This document shows, piece after piece, positions 43,901 to 51,214 of a DNA stretch of 53,624 nt (the stretch's first letter is position 1; every line of letters starts with the position of its first letter). The notes beneath the pieces are model-generated. The model ran no database searches and was not told where the DNA came from. It saw only the letters and a list, made by a program, of their open reading frames with translations. Made by a program: the position numbers and the translations under genes. Origin of the DNA: Cytophagia bacterium (GTDB lineage: Bacteria; Bacteroidota; Bacteroidia; Cytophagales; Spirosomataceae); contig REAB01000090.1 of assembly GCA_004293645.1 (NCBI GenBank), positions 1 through 53,624 on the forward strand. The letters are read 5' to 3'.

Positions 43901-44704
43901 ATCAATTTGCAGCAACTCGACGAGCCAGTAGAATGGAAGTCGGACGATGAAATTGGGATATTGGTAGGGGCTTACAACCGCATGCTGAAAAAGCTCGAAG
44001 AGAGCAAACAAGACTTGGCCAACAACGAGAAAATGCACGCCTGGCGCGAAATGGCCAAACAAGTGGCCCACGAAATCAAGAACCCACTCACACCCATGAA
44101 GCTCACCATTCAGCAGTTGCAGCGTACCACCGCCCGCGACTTGCCCAACAGCGAGCGCATCAACCGTACCTTTGACTCGCTCATTGACCAAATAGACAAC
44201 ATCAGCGACATTGCCACTTCGTTTTCGGATTTTGCCAAAATGCCGCTGCCCAAAAACGAACGCTTTGAGATGGCATCGGTACTGAACAAAGCCGCCGACC
44301 TCCACGCCGAAGACACGGCCATTGTACTACGGCGCGAAATGCAAACGGGCGAATTTATGGTAATGGGCGACCGCCAACTGACGGGCAGAATTATTACTAA
44401 CCTCATTATCAACGGCATACAGTCGGCGCAGTCAATGGGCCGCCGCCCCGAAATAACGCTGCACCTGCACAGCAGCGGCGGCAACGTTTATGTAGAAGTA
44501 CAAGACAACGGTGGGGGCATTTCTGAGGCCATTCACCCCAAGGTATTTTTTCCCAACTTCACCACGCGTGGCATCGAAGGTGGCACGGGCTTGGGCTTGG
44601 CCATTGCCAAACGCGGCATTGAGCAGTCGGGCGGCGCTATTTGGTTTGAAACCGAAGAAAATGTAGGTACTACTTTCTTTCTTTCGCTTCCATTGGCAAC
44701 TTAG
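40985..44704 (+). CDS. Large NtrY-like membrane sensor histidine kinase
   Basis: Protein of 1239 residues. It has an N-terminal helix, a periplasmic domain (about 30-205), a cluster of roughly seven to eight membrane helices (about 210-480), a second extracytoplasmic domain (about 490-745), further helices and a third sensor loop, then HAMP (after about residue 960). The kinase core shows the H-box VAHEIKNPLTPMKLTIQQL with H1029, the N-box NLIINGIQSA, and GGGIS / GGTGLGLAIAK ATP-lid motifs. The HEIKNPLTPMKL box is NtrY-like. The start codon is GTG at 40985. No response regulator is adjacent, so it is an orphan here. The signal sensed is unknown. Confidence 0.9.
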   Translation: MQKKRNHIFLFLALGSLIAALLSYFYFERGALGAPEEKYLSSIKERVKYELEWSNKELDDLTNTLGKTQKINFGDLQKPSRYPYFVFKNGQLSFWSDYRFIPDFEKIKNITQTQLVDFEQGKYLVSRQQVINWTDTLDLFSVIDLYRNYERENNYLQSSYNTNLFINDPEQISNQLGLAYRNINDAQNRFLFSVTPPKISAYNNQTVPVNTVIWSLLAVLFLGIYVGQHIVAISRRRRFELAFGILAVYLVLLRVGMLYFEVPFLFYESDLFNSKFYYSHSFLSPSLGDLLLNYLIVFVLLLYLTNTFYRSRTYFSLIHWSQTAKILVSLSCVLLSYLAFYLCFVGLNNIYQKSAFTLDITLSISFSNLKIACLVIFVCISSIYFLSVHLLGSLFIRVHRQVLGYGLLVIAAGTLLAGLGFVALEVPLEWIFLIHTLYFIVLYATQFPRMLYAFRYKTSIYYFVAALFCAIITTYVVYEQEQNKDIVNKKEFGKQIISENDGWGEFLLDRANESIKQDFDIQNTLLRDTVLSREKIQQKVKSIHLDRYFDKYIIEVLSFKANGEPLDNTLTTLFYDDFVAPYRKAKYQTEHPNIYFINDVVNNFNKQYLSFIDVQRDSVLLGRLVLNLQPLDEYPKNVYPELLMDQKFIQAPETRQYSYAIYDLKKKLLYNTGSYNYERKLSTTDLSNAQLYERGLSLNDYKHVADFDKNGRRVVVSSKEYAFKNVFSNFSFLYLILVVFVIFIICIYVIQYGFSKFKISYTTKIQILLNSAFFVPLVLIVVITLSVISSNYITNQENAYLSNTKNVATNFVGYLQEHLKGSRSRASMEEELGKIARDAAIDINFFNTDGQLFTTTKPLIYESGLLSKRLNPESYIRLIEDKENEVLLSESLGNKQYRSAYVTAKAPNGQILGILSVPYFDSKPELDRQIIEVIASVLSIFAAMFLVFLVLSYWASNTLTVPLRMMTQKIRRINLQQLDEPVEWKSDDEIGILVGAYNRMLKKLEESKQDLANNEKMHAWREMAKQVAHEIKNPLTPMKLTIQQLQRTTARDLPNSERINRTFDSLIDQIDNISDIATSFSDFAKMPLPKNERFEMASVLNKAADLHAEDTAIVLRREMQTGEFMVMGDRQLTGRIITNLIINGIQSAQSMGRRPEITLHLHSSGGNVYVEVQDNGGGISEAIHPKVFFPNFTTRGIEGGTGLGLAIAKRGIEQSGGAIWFETEENVGTTFFLSLPLAT

Positions 44705-44841
44705 AAGATTGGGGATTAGCCAATTAGGGATTGGGAATTAGCCAATGGGCATTGATAATTGCCTCTACCAAATCGCCTTCCCTATTGGCCAGTGGCCAAC
44801 CGCTCCCCCCCCACTAATTGGCTATTTGGCCGTAGACTATT
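44705..44841. repeat. ATTAGCCAAT word repeat between kinase and permease genes
   Basis: Words GGGATTAGCCAATTAGGGAT, GGGAATTAGCCAATGGGC and CTATTGGCCAGTGGCCAAC recur with inverted symmetry (CCAAT/ATTGG). Similar words (CATTGGTC, CCACTGGCCAATGG) occur in the gap at 22760-22810. No gene is seen. Confidence 0.45.
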
Positions 44842-44849
44842 TATCTTTG
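44842..44849 (+). promoter_or_regulatory. -7 promoter box of FtsX-like permease gene
   Basis: TATCTTTG matches TAnnTTTG, 23 bases before the ATG at 44873; the longer frame from 44759 would contain it. Confidence 0.55.
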
Positions 44850-44872
44850 GCAAAAAAAACGCCATTTGTGCC

Positions 44873-46105
44873 ATGAATATCTTCAAAATCAGTTGGGCAA
44901 ATATTACCAACAAACCCCTCAACAGCTTTTTGAGCGCTTTGCTGATGACGCTGGGCATTGGGCTTATTTCGTTGCTGCTGTTGCTCAACAAGCAACTCGA
45001 CGAGCAGTTTAGGCGCAATTTGAAAGGTATTGATATGGTAGTAGGGGCCAAAGGCAGCCCGCTGCAGTTAATTTTGTCGAGCATTTATCAGATTGACGCG
45101 CCCACGGGCAACGTGTCGCTGGCCGAAGCGCAGCGCATTATCAAAAATCCGTTGGTCAAAAAAGCCATTCCACTCTCCATGGGCGACAATTACCAATCGT
45201 TCAGAATAGTAGGCACCAACCAGCAATATCCCGACCATTTTGAAGCCAAACTCACCGCAGGTAAATGGTTTAAAACCACCATGGAAGCCACCGTTGGAGC
45301 CAAAGTAGCCGCCGCAACGGGCCTAAAAATAGGCGATACTTTTGCGGGAGGACACGGATTTCTCAACATGGAAGACTTGCACAGCGACAAAAAATATACG
45401 GTGGTGGGCATCATGGAGCGCAACAACTCGGTGATTGACCAACTCATTTTGACCGACTTAACGAGCGTGTGGGCCATTCACGAGCATACCGAACCCGCCA
45501 CGCCCTCGGCTACTGATATGCTCACGGAAATAGACTCCTCCCCCACCACCGACGCGCCCAGTGAAGAAATTACGAGCTTACTCATCAAATTCAGGAATCC
45601 GATGGGCATGATTGCGTTGCCCCGTTTTATCAACGAAAATACCAAAATGCAGGCCGCGTCGGTGGCTTTTGAGATAAACCGCCTGTTTTCGCTTTTGGGC
45701 GTTGGCATAGACACCCTGCGGGCTTTGGCACTTGTCATTATGCTCATTGCGGGCGTGAGCGTGTTTGTGTCGCTCTACAATTCGCTCAAAGAACGCAAGT
45801 ACGAAATGGCCTTGATGTTGAGCATGGGAGCCACCCGCACGCGGCTGTTTGTGCTGCTGCTGCTCGAAGGCTTGCTGCTCTCGGTGGTTGGCTACGTGGC
45901 GGGTATATTATTGAGTCGGGTTGGTTTATGGTTGTTTAGCCGCGCTGCCGAGTCAGATTTTCACTATTCTTTCGCCAACTTTGGCCTGCTCCCCGAAGAA
46001 ATTTGGCTTTTTGCCGCTGCTCTTTTGGTGGGTATTTTGGCGGCGGCCCTGCCTTCGCTGGGCGTATATCGGCTCAATCTATCGCAAACGCTGGCTGAGG
46101 AATAG
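44873..46105 (+). CDS. FtsX/MacB-type ABC transporter permease
   Basis: Protein of 410 residues with the MacB/LolC topology: one N-terminal helix (LSALLMTLGIGLISLLLLL), a large periplasmic domain (about residues 45-280) containing GIDMVVGAKGSPLQLILSSI, and three C-terminal helices with the FtsX core LALVIMLIAGVSVFVSLYNS then LKERKYEMALMLSMGATRTR. Family members work in lipoprotein release or efflux and use mechanotransmission rather than substrate translocation. The ATPase subunit normally encoded beside them is absent, so it must be elsewhere. Confidence 0.9.
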   Translation: MNIFKISWANITNKPLNSFLSALLMTLGIGLISLLLLLNKQLDEQFRRNLKGIDMVVGAKGSPLQLILSSIYQIDAPTGNVSLAEAQRIIKNPLVKKAIPLSMGDNYQSFRIVGTNQQYPDHFEAKLTAGKWFKTTMEATVGAKVAAATGLKIGDTFAGGHGFLNMEDLHSDKKYTVVGIMERNNSVIDQLILTDLTSVWAIHEHTEPATPSATDMLTEIDSSPTTDAPSEEITSLLIKFRNPMGMIALPRFINENTKMQAASVAFEINRLFSLLGVGIDTLRALALVIMLIAGVSVFVSLYNSLKERKYEMALMLSMGATRTRLFVLLLLEGLLLSVVGYVAGILLSRVGLWLFSRAAESDFHYSFANFGLLPEEIWLFAAALLVGILAAALPSLGVYRLNLSQTLAEE

Positions 46106-46159
46106 GGCTGAACCCATTCATCAAACAACTATTGTACACATTTTTTGTACGATTATTGC

Positions 46160-46312
46160 TCATTTCCCTTTTCTAATCGCTTCTGCTTTTAAGGCCCTAA
46201 GCTGTTCAATTGTCGTATCTTTTAGATTTTCGTTGGCTCTTGCCAATTTTTTGTCCACTACAGCATACTCGTAAGTTAATTGAGCAACTGTGGGTTGGTG
46301 TTTGATTTTCAT
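46160..46312 (-). CDS. Small partner protein of the DUF6934 gene
   Basis: Fifty residues beginning MKIKHQPTVAQLTYEYAVVD, rich in K/A/E and predicted helical, ending LRALKAEAIRKGK. It starts four bases after the stop codon of the DUF6934-like gene on the same strand, so translation is probably coupled. An upstream in-frame ATG at 46393 would overlap the previous gene heavily and is not favoured. The size, charge and coupling are like a toxin-antitoxin or helper subunit, but no function can be assigned. Confidence 0.6.
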   Translation of the reverse strand: MKIKHQPTVAQLTYEYAVVDKKLARANENLKDTTIEQLRALKAEAIRKGK

Positions 46313-46316
46313 TGTA

Positions 46317-46757
46317 TTATCGTTTTGAAATAATGAAATAACTATAGGTTTTTCCTTTCTCGAGTACTTCTTTTTTGTTGTCATTCCCTCCAAATATGAT
46401 ATAATCGTTTATTAAACGGTCGTATTCTCGGTTAATTAAAATTTGATATCCCCGCCTACGTTTAGAATCGCTCCCTTCTATGTGAACAAAACAGTCGAGG
46501 TTTTTGTCCAAAAAATCGGTAACAACTTGCATCACTGTCGCCAACACTACGTTCATGTCTTTATTTTTGGTTTCAGTTTTATCGTTGCTCTCGCCACCAT
46601 CGGCCATCATGTCAAGCAAAACAAGATTGTAAGTATCTGCTACTTTCGTTTCGGAAAATCGTACTATCTTGACAACCTCTTTCTCAATACTTAAGCTCAG
46701 AAAATGGTAACGATATTCTGTTACGGGACCATAAAAACGGTAAACAGGTGTATCCAT
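46317..46757 (-). CDS. DUF6934-like protein
   Basis: Protein of 146 residues beginning MDTPVYRFYGPVTEYRYHFL. Further segments are the acidic VADTYNLVLLDMMADGG, the helix VVLATVMQVVTDFLDKN, FVHIEGSDSKRRRGYQ and the ending KGKTYSYFIISKR, which together resemble the DUF6934 family found in many Bacteroidota. Family function is unknown; such genes are patchily distributed and commonly paired with a small downstream gene as here. The gene pair is more AT-rich than the surrounding housekeeping genes. It follows the broken oligopeptidase gene by 51 bases. Confidence 0.65.
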   Translation of the reverse strand: MDTPVYRFYGPVTEYRYHFLSLSIEKEVVKIVRFSETKVADTYNLVLLDMMADGGESNDKTETKNKDMNVVLATVMQVVTDFLDKNLDCFVHIEGSDSKRRRGYQILINREYDRLINDYIIFGGNDNKKEVLEKGKTYSYFIISKR

Positions 46758-46808
46758 GAGCTAAAATAAGGTGTAAGGCGCTATTATTCTAAAACTTACA
46801 ATCTTGCT

Positions 46809-49045
46809 TCATTTCATCAGCCCCATTCTGCTCAAAATAAAGGCTTGCTTAAAGGCTTCGTCTTTGAGATAATCAAAACGGCCCGTAGCTCCGCCGTGGC
46901 CTGAGTCCATGTTGGTTTTGAGGAGGGTAACGTTTTGGTCGGTTTTGAGGGCGCGCAGTTTGGCTACCCACTTGGCGGGTTCATGAAACCCCACCTGCGA
47001 ATCGTTGAGGCCGCCCGTGGCCAAAATATTCGGGTAATTTCCTTTTTTGAGGTTGTCGTAGGGCGAGTAGGTCATGATGTAATCATAATCTTTTTTGACG
47101 TTGGGGTTGCCCCACTGCTCGTATTCTTGCGTGGTGAGCGGCAAGCTACTGTCGAGCATGGTGTTGATAACGTCCACAAAAGGCACTTCGGCCACTACTA
47201 CCTTGAATAAATCGGGGCGCAGGTTGGTAACAGCACCCATCAACAAACCGCCTGCGCTGCCACCGTTGATGGCCAGGTTGTTGGAAGAAGTGTATTTTTC
47301 TTTGACCAAATGCTCGGCACAAGCAATGAAATCGGTGAAGGTGTTCATTTTCTTTTGGAGTTTGCCGTCGTCGTACCATTGCTCGCCCAAGTCTGAACCA
47401 CCCCGAATTTGGGCAATGACATACACAAAGCCCCGATTGACCAAACTGAACACGTTGGCATCAAAACCCGCATCAGAGGCGTAGCCGTACGAACCGTAAG
47501 AATACAATAGGCAAGGGTTTGAACCATTTAAACTCATGCCTTTTTTGTAAACCACCGCCATTGGCACTTCTACGCCGTCTTTGGCTTTGGCCCAAAGGCG
47601 TTTTACTTCGTAGTCGTCGGCATTGAAACCGCTCGGAATCTCCTGCTCTTTCAGTTTAGTACTTTTGCCCGTCAGCATATCGTAGTCGTAACTGGTGTTG
47701 GGGCGGTTGAGCGAAGTATAACCGTAGCGAAAAGTGGTGGACTTAAATTCGGGCGTGCCAGCGGGATAAGCCGTGTAAACTGGTTCAGGAAAATCAATGA
47801 CTTGGGTTTTGGACGTGGCCAGTTCGCGTACGTTCATTTGGAGGAGGCCGTTTACTCGTTTTACCACCACCATAAACCGCTCAAAAACGTCAATGCCCTC
47901 AATTTTGGCCTTTGGGTCGTGGGCAATAATTTCTTTCCACTTACTGCGGTCTTCGTAGCCTTGCTTGGGTGCTTCAAAAACCTTCTGATTTTTGTTTTGG
48001 GGGTCTTTCCAGGTTACATAATAAACGTTGGGGTGGTCGTCTATGCCGTATTGAACGTCTTTTTGGCGGGGCAAAAAAATCTTGAAAGCCGCATTGGGCT
48101 GGTCGGCGGCAATGAAGCGCGTTTCTGAACTCGTAAAACTCGACGAACCAATGGAAATTATTTTTTGGGTTTTGCTACGCCCCACGTAGCAGTTAAACAG
48201 CTCGTCTTTTTCTTCATACACCACTGCATCGGGAGTGCTGGTTCCCAAAATGTGCTTGTAAATGCGATACGAGCGCAAAGCGGCGTTTGGTACGCCATAA
48301 AAAACGGTTTTGTTGTCGGCGGCCCAAGCGGTGCTGCCGCCTACCCGCTTGATTACATCGGGCAGGTCTTTGCCCGTACGAAGGTCTTTGAAGCGCAACT
48401 CAAACTCGGCGTACGAACCCGTTTTGTTGCTCAAATAGCCCGCTGTGTTGTTGTCGTCGCTTACGTTGTAGCCCGCAAAAATAAATGCGTTAGTCCCTGC
48501 GGCCATTTGGTTTTCGTCAAAAATTACTTCTTCGGGGGCGTTCAAACTGCCTTTTTTGCGGCAATTGATGCTGTATTGCTTGCCTTTTTCTTCGCGTGAG
48601 TAATAATAATAGCCGTTGTCGAGGCGCGGCACCGACTGGTCTTCTTCTTTAATACGGCCTTTCATTGGCATCCTTCATAACCATTAAAAAGTAGTTGACA
48701 CTTTGGCTTGTAAACAATTGAATGTCAATGATTTAAAATGCCTATTTTTTATTTCCGTGAAGGTTTTTGCAAACCCTTGGTGGCCGCCATTACGGTGTCG
48801 CAGTAGGTATTTTCGGCATTTAAGTAAGCAATGGTTTCGGGCTTGGTTTTGTCTTTGAGCCAAAAATAATTGTCAATGCGCTGGTAGCCGTGTTCGGTAA
48901 AAGTCTGTGGTTTGGCCGCCGCTACGGGTGGTGCAGGGTAATTGGCTTGGGTCAAAATGGGGGTTTCTTCGGGCGTAGTTTTGCAAGCAGTAAGTGCCAA
49001 AAGTGCTACGCAGCCTGCGGCGTTGAGGAGTTTGGAAAGGGTCAT
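46809..49045 (-). pseudogene. S9A oligopeptidase B-like lipoprotein gene, disrupted by a MITE
   Basis: Two collinear pieces make one prolyl-oligopeptidase-family gene. The 5' piece (49045 to about 48749) encodes a lipoprotein signal (VALLALTAC lipobox) and the start of the beta-propeller domain (YQRIDNYFWLKDKTKPETIA). It then enters MITE copy 2 and stops after GLQKPSRK. The 3' piece (48671-46809) resumes with MKGRIKEEDQSVPRLDNGYY and runs through the catalytic domain: GGSAGGLLMGAV (nucleophile Ser), a later Asp in the FHEPAKW region, and DSGHGGATGR (His). The ATG of the 3' piece is supplied by the MITE end. Without the signal and first propeller blade the product is probably non-functional or mislocalised. 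Confidence 0.8.
48667..48763. mobile_element. MITE copy 2, inserted in the oligopeptidase gene
   Basis: 97 bases beginning GGCATCCTTCATAACC and ending CCGTGAAGG, the reverse orientation of copy 1 (one mismatch in 89 shared bases). The right terminus lacks ATGCC. No clear target-site duplication is visible. On the minus strand it carries TTG, 21 bases, TACTTTTT, a near-consensus promoter pointing into the downstream fragment of the peptidase gene. Confidence 0.85.
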
Positions 49046-49181
49046 GGCTTTGTAAGGGTTTTTGTTTGGGGCGAAAATACAAGTGTTCGTCGAGATTTAC
49101 AATCTGTTTCGACTCATCAAGTAGCAAAGTGTTTTTTGGGCGCGCAGGTCAGAGACCTTTCAATAGTCGGCACGAGCCAGA

Positions 49182-49512
49182 GGCTCGCGCCATCGCCACC
49201 ATCAAATACCTATTTACCGTTAAATAAAAACAGGCTCAAAAAAGTGATATCTTTCGTAAAATTAAACACATTTTTTGTACCCACAGATTTACGCAGACAT
49301 TGAAAAATAATCAGTGTAAATCTGCGAAATCTGTGAGAGGCTCACGTCATCGCCACCATCAAATACCTATTTACCGTTAAATAAAAACAGGCTCAAAAAA
49401 GTGATATTTTTCGTAAAATTAAACACATTTTTCGTACTCACAGATTTACGCAGACATTGAAAAATAATCAGTGCAAATCTGCGAAATCTGTGAGAGGCTC
49501 ACGTCATCGCCA
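49182..49512. repeat. 157-bp tandem repeat (two full copies and a partial third)
   Basis: Units start at 49182, 49339 and 49496 (17 bases of a third copy). Each contains CCATCAAATACC, TTTACCGTTAAATAAAAACA, GTGATAT-TTTCGTAAAATT and a long hairpin whose arms are CACAGATTTACGCAGA and TCTGCGAAATCTGTG. The copies differ at only a few positions. The TTTACCGTTAAATAAAAACA portion recurs just upstream of the patatin gene. Confidence 0.9.
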
Positions 49513-49649
49513 GTGATAAAATATCTATTTTTCAGCGTTCCGATTATTTGGACAGATCGCTTTTGTCACCTCGTAGAGGTCTAAATCCGCTTATAGTAGG
49601 AAGCACAAAAGGCAGCAGATTTGGCACTTGCCGAGTTACAAACACTATG

Positions 49650-49731
49650 TTTATTGGAAAGCCGTAGTTGCAAACTACGACCAACGAGAGTTTATTGGAA
49701 AGCCGTAGTTGCAAACTACGACCAACGAGAG
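49650..49731. repeat. 41-bp tandem repeat with CGTAGTT hairpin
   Basis: Two identical copies (49650-49690, 49691-49731) of TTTATTGGAAAGCCGTAGTT... ending ACCAACGAGAG. Each contains the palindrome CGTAGTTGCAAACTACG. The rest of 49046-49818 holds the 157-bp repeats, a CGAGCCAGAGGCTCG hairpin near 49173 and an ACCTCGTAGAGGT hairpin near 49570, and no convincing gene. Confidence 0.85.
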
Positions 49732-49818
49732 ACGCAGAATAAATCATTGGATACTGCTGATACAACAACAAAGGCACTTCTAAGAGTTAGCTATTGGTCA
49801 TAAATGTCTAATTTAGAC

Positions 49819-50403
49819 TCAATTTATCAAATATTTGGTATCTAATTCTGTGATTAATTCTTTAAATTCAATGTCATCAATCGCTTTTATTTCTTTGAGC
49901 CATTTGAATTGACTAACATAATAATCCTTCGGCATTGAGATATCAATATCTGTGTGCTTTTTTTTAAGGTAGCTTCGCATTCGTGAATGAATATTTTCTA
50001 TGAATTTCTGAACATCATCTTCACTTGGTTTATCATTCATTATTTCCAAAACCTTGAATCCACCAGTTAAATAAACCCAACTGTTGTGTCGAAATTTGTA
50101 TGTGATTATGGTAAAAATACCAAAAAAGAAGAGGGCACCCACCCAAAAAGCAATCATTGAAGGTTTATCTTTCTCTAAATATGACACAATAATCATGCAG
50201 ATATAAAGTAAATCAAGGGCCAAAAAAAATATAAATGCACCTTGAGCATTCTTTTCTCTTTTTCTAAATACATCAAAGCCTAACTCCTCGTATTTGATTG
50301 AGTATTCTAAATTTTCCTTAAATGATTTGGTATTTATATCGATTCGGTCATCCGAAAGTTTAAAGTGTCTTTTATCTCCAAATGTTTTCTGATAAAGCTC
50401 CAT
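49819..50403 (-). CDS. Hypothetical protein with two membrane helices
   Basis: Protein of 194 residues. A polar N-terminal domain (about residues 1-50, INTKSFKENLEYSIKYEELG), resembling small beta-rich membrane-associated domains, precedes two transmembrane helices (FIFFLALDLLYICMIIVSYL and MIAFWVGALFFFGIFTIITY). A charged C-terminal region ends with QFKWLKEIKAIDDIEFKELI, a short-oligomerisation-helix type tail (Y/F-x-x-L-x-G/A-x-D-x-x-E-F). No enzymatic motif is present. It is AT-rich and lies in a repeat-laden accessory region, next to another small membrane protein on the same strand. Confidence 0.65.
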   Translation of the reverse strand: MELYQKTFGDKRHFKLSDDRIDINTKSFKENLEYSIKYEELGFDVFRKREKNAQGAFIFFLALDLLYICMIIVSYLEKDKPSMIAFWVGALFFFGIFTIITYKFRHNSWVYLTGGFKVLEIMNDKPSEDDVQKFIENIHSRMRSYLKKKHTDIDISMPKDYYVSQFKWLKEIKAIDDIEFKELITELDTKYLIN

Positions 50404-50508
50404 TTTTGAAAGTTTTTAACTCTTATATACAAAATAAGATAGGAATGTACACGTAGTGGTTTCTGTTAAATTAGGTTCACTTATCTCCAAGATTTTATCT
50501 CGTCATGG

Positions 50509-50775
50509 TTAGCAGAACAGCTGATCAACCGATTTTTTGCGTATTATCTCTGCTTGAATAGCCTTATTAGTTTGCGAATTTTTGTGGCCAACAAAAAAAG
50601 CAACACTAAGCAGACCAATCGTAATCAGAAATTTACCACTTGTGGCTGACCAAACAGCAATACCAACCAGCATACCAATGAAAAATGCTGATGCGGTTGC
50701 TCCTGATTTCATTTTTGTTTCTTCTAACACTAATTCTTCCAGTGTCATTTTTGAATAGTCCTTGTTGGAGAACAT
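50509..50775 (-). CDS. Small hypothetical membrane protein
   Basis: Protein of 88 residues: a charged N-terminus (NKDYSKMTLEELVLEETKMK), a pair of transmembrane helices (TASAFFIGMLVGIAVWSATS and FLITIGLLSVAFFVGHKNS), and a helical basic tail (AIQAEIIRKKSVDQLFC). The pattern of a KMTxEELxxEE motif before two helices recurs in small Bacteroidota membrane proteins of unknown function. It lies 105 bases upstream of the 194-residue membrane protein on the same strand; the two may be co-transcribed. Confidence 0.6.
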   Translation of the reverse strand: MFSNKDYSKMTLEELVLEETKMKSGATASAFFIGMLVGIAVWSATSGKFLITIGLLSVAFFVGHKNSQTNKAIQAEIIRKKSVDQLFC

Positions 50776-50978
50776 GATAATAGATACGTTAAGAAAATTA
50801 TAAGTTTAGTTGAAGTAAAAGCGATCTGGTACTTCTAAAAGCAATTAATAAAGAAGTTTCTGTTTTTACAAGAAAAAATGAAAAACGTTGTACAAAAAGG
50901 AAGCGTTGATAAGTGGTTGTTTTGTGGGAAGTAATAAAAAAGCCGCGTTGCTGAATTATGCCAACGGTATTTTGATGG

Positions 50979-51163
50979 TTACTTGGAGTCAGATTTTTTA
51001 CGGTGAATATCCATGCTTGCCTTAATTTGAGTTGCTTGTTCAAGCCAAATATCAGCGTGCTTTGTAGGTAAATAGTTGAGCAATGGGTTATTATAGATGC
51101 CCGATGCAGGCTCTGCATTAACTACTTTTTTACCGTTAAATAAAAACAGGCTAAAAATTTGTA
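50979..51163 (-). pseudogene. Gene relic upstream of patatin gene
   Basis: One minus-strand frame is open from about 51163 to a TAA at 50979-50981 and reads like protein (SLFLFNGKKVVNAEPASGIY, NNPLLNYLPTKHADIWLEQ, ATQIKASMDIHRKK). It has no start codon apart from an internal ATG and a stop lies immediately upstream, so it looks like the tail of a lost gene. Its first codons overlap the conserved element shared with the 157-bp repeats. No other gene is seen in 50776-51214. Confidence 0.3.
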
Positions 51164-51204
51164 AGTAGCTGATTTAAAATGATATATTTCGCAATAATAT
51201 AACC
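51127..51204. repeat. Copy of the 157-bp repeat core upstream of the patatin gene
   Basis: TTTTTACCGTTAAATAAAAA followed by CAGGCTAAAAA and later TGATATATTTCGCAATAATA aligns with the core of the repeats at 49205-49260 (identical over the first 23 bases, then gapped similarity). Its position directly before the ATG at 51215 suggests it includes that gene's promoter. Confidence 0.55.
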
Positions 51205-51214
51205 AAACAACGAT

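Noticed and set aside
49544-49777. 77-codon open frame (minus strand)
   Set aside because: It merely translates the 41-bp tandem repeats and flanking palindromes; composition is repeat-derived and there is no family pattern.
50798-51118. 106-codon minus-strand open frame
   Set aside because: A different frame over the same stretch looks more coding-like; this one has unnatural composition and no features.
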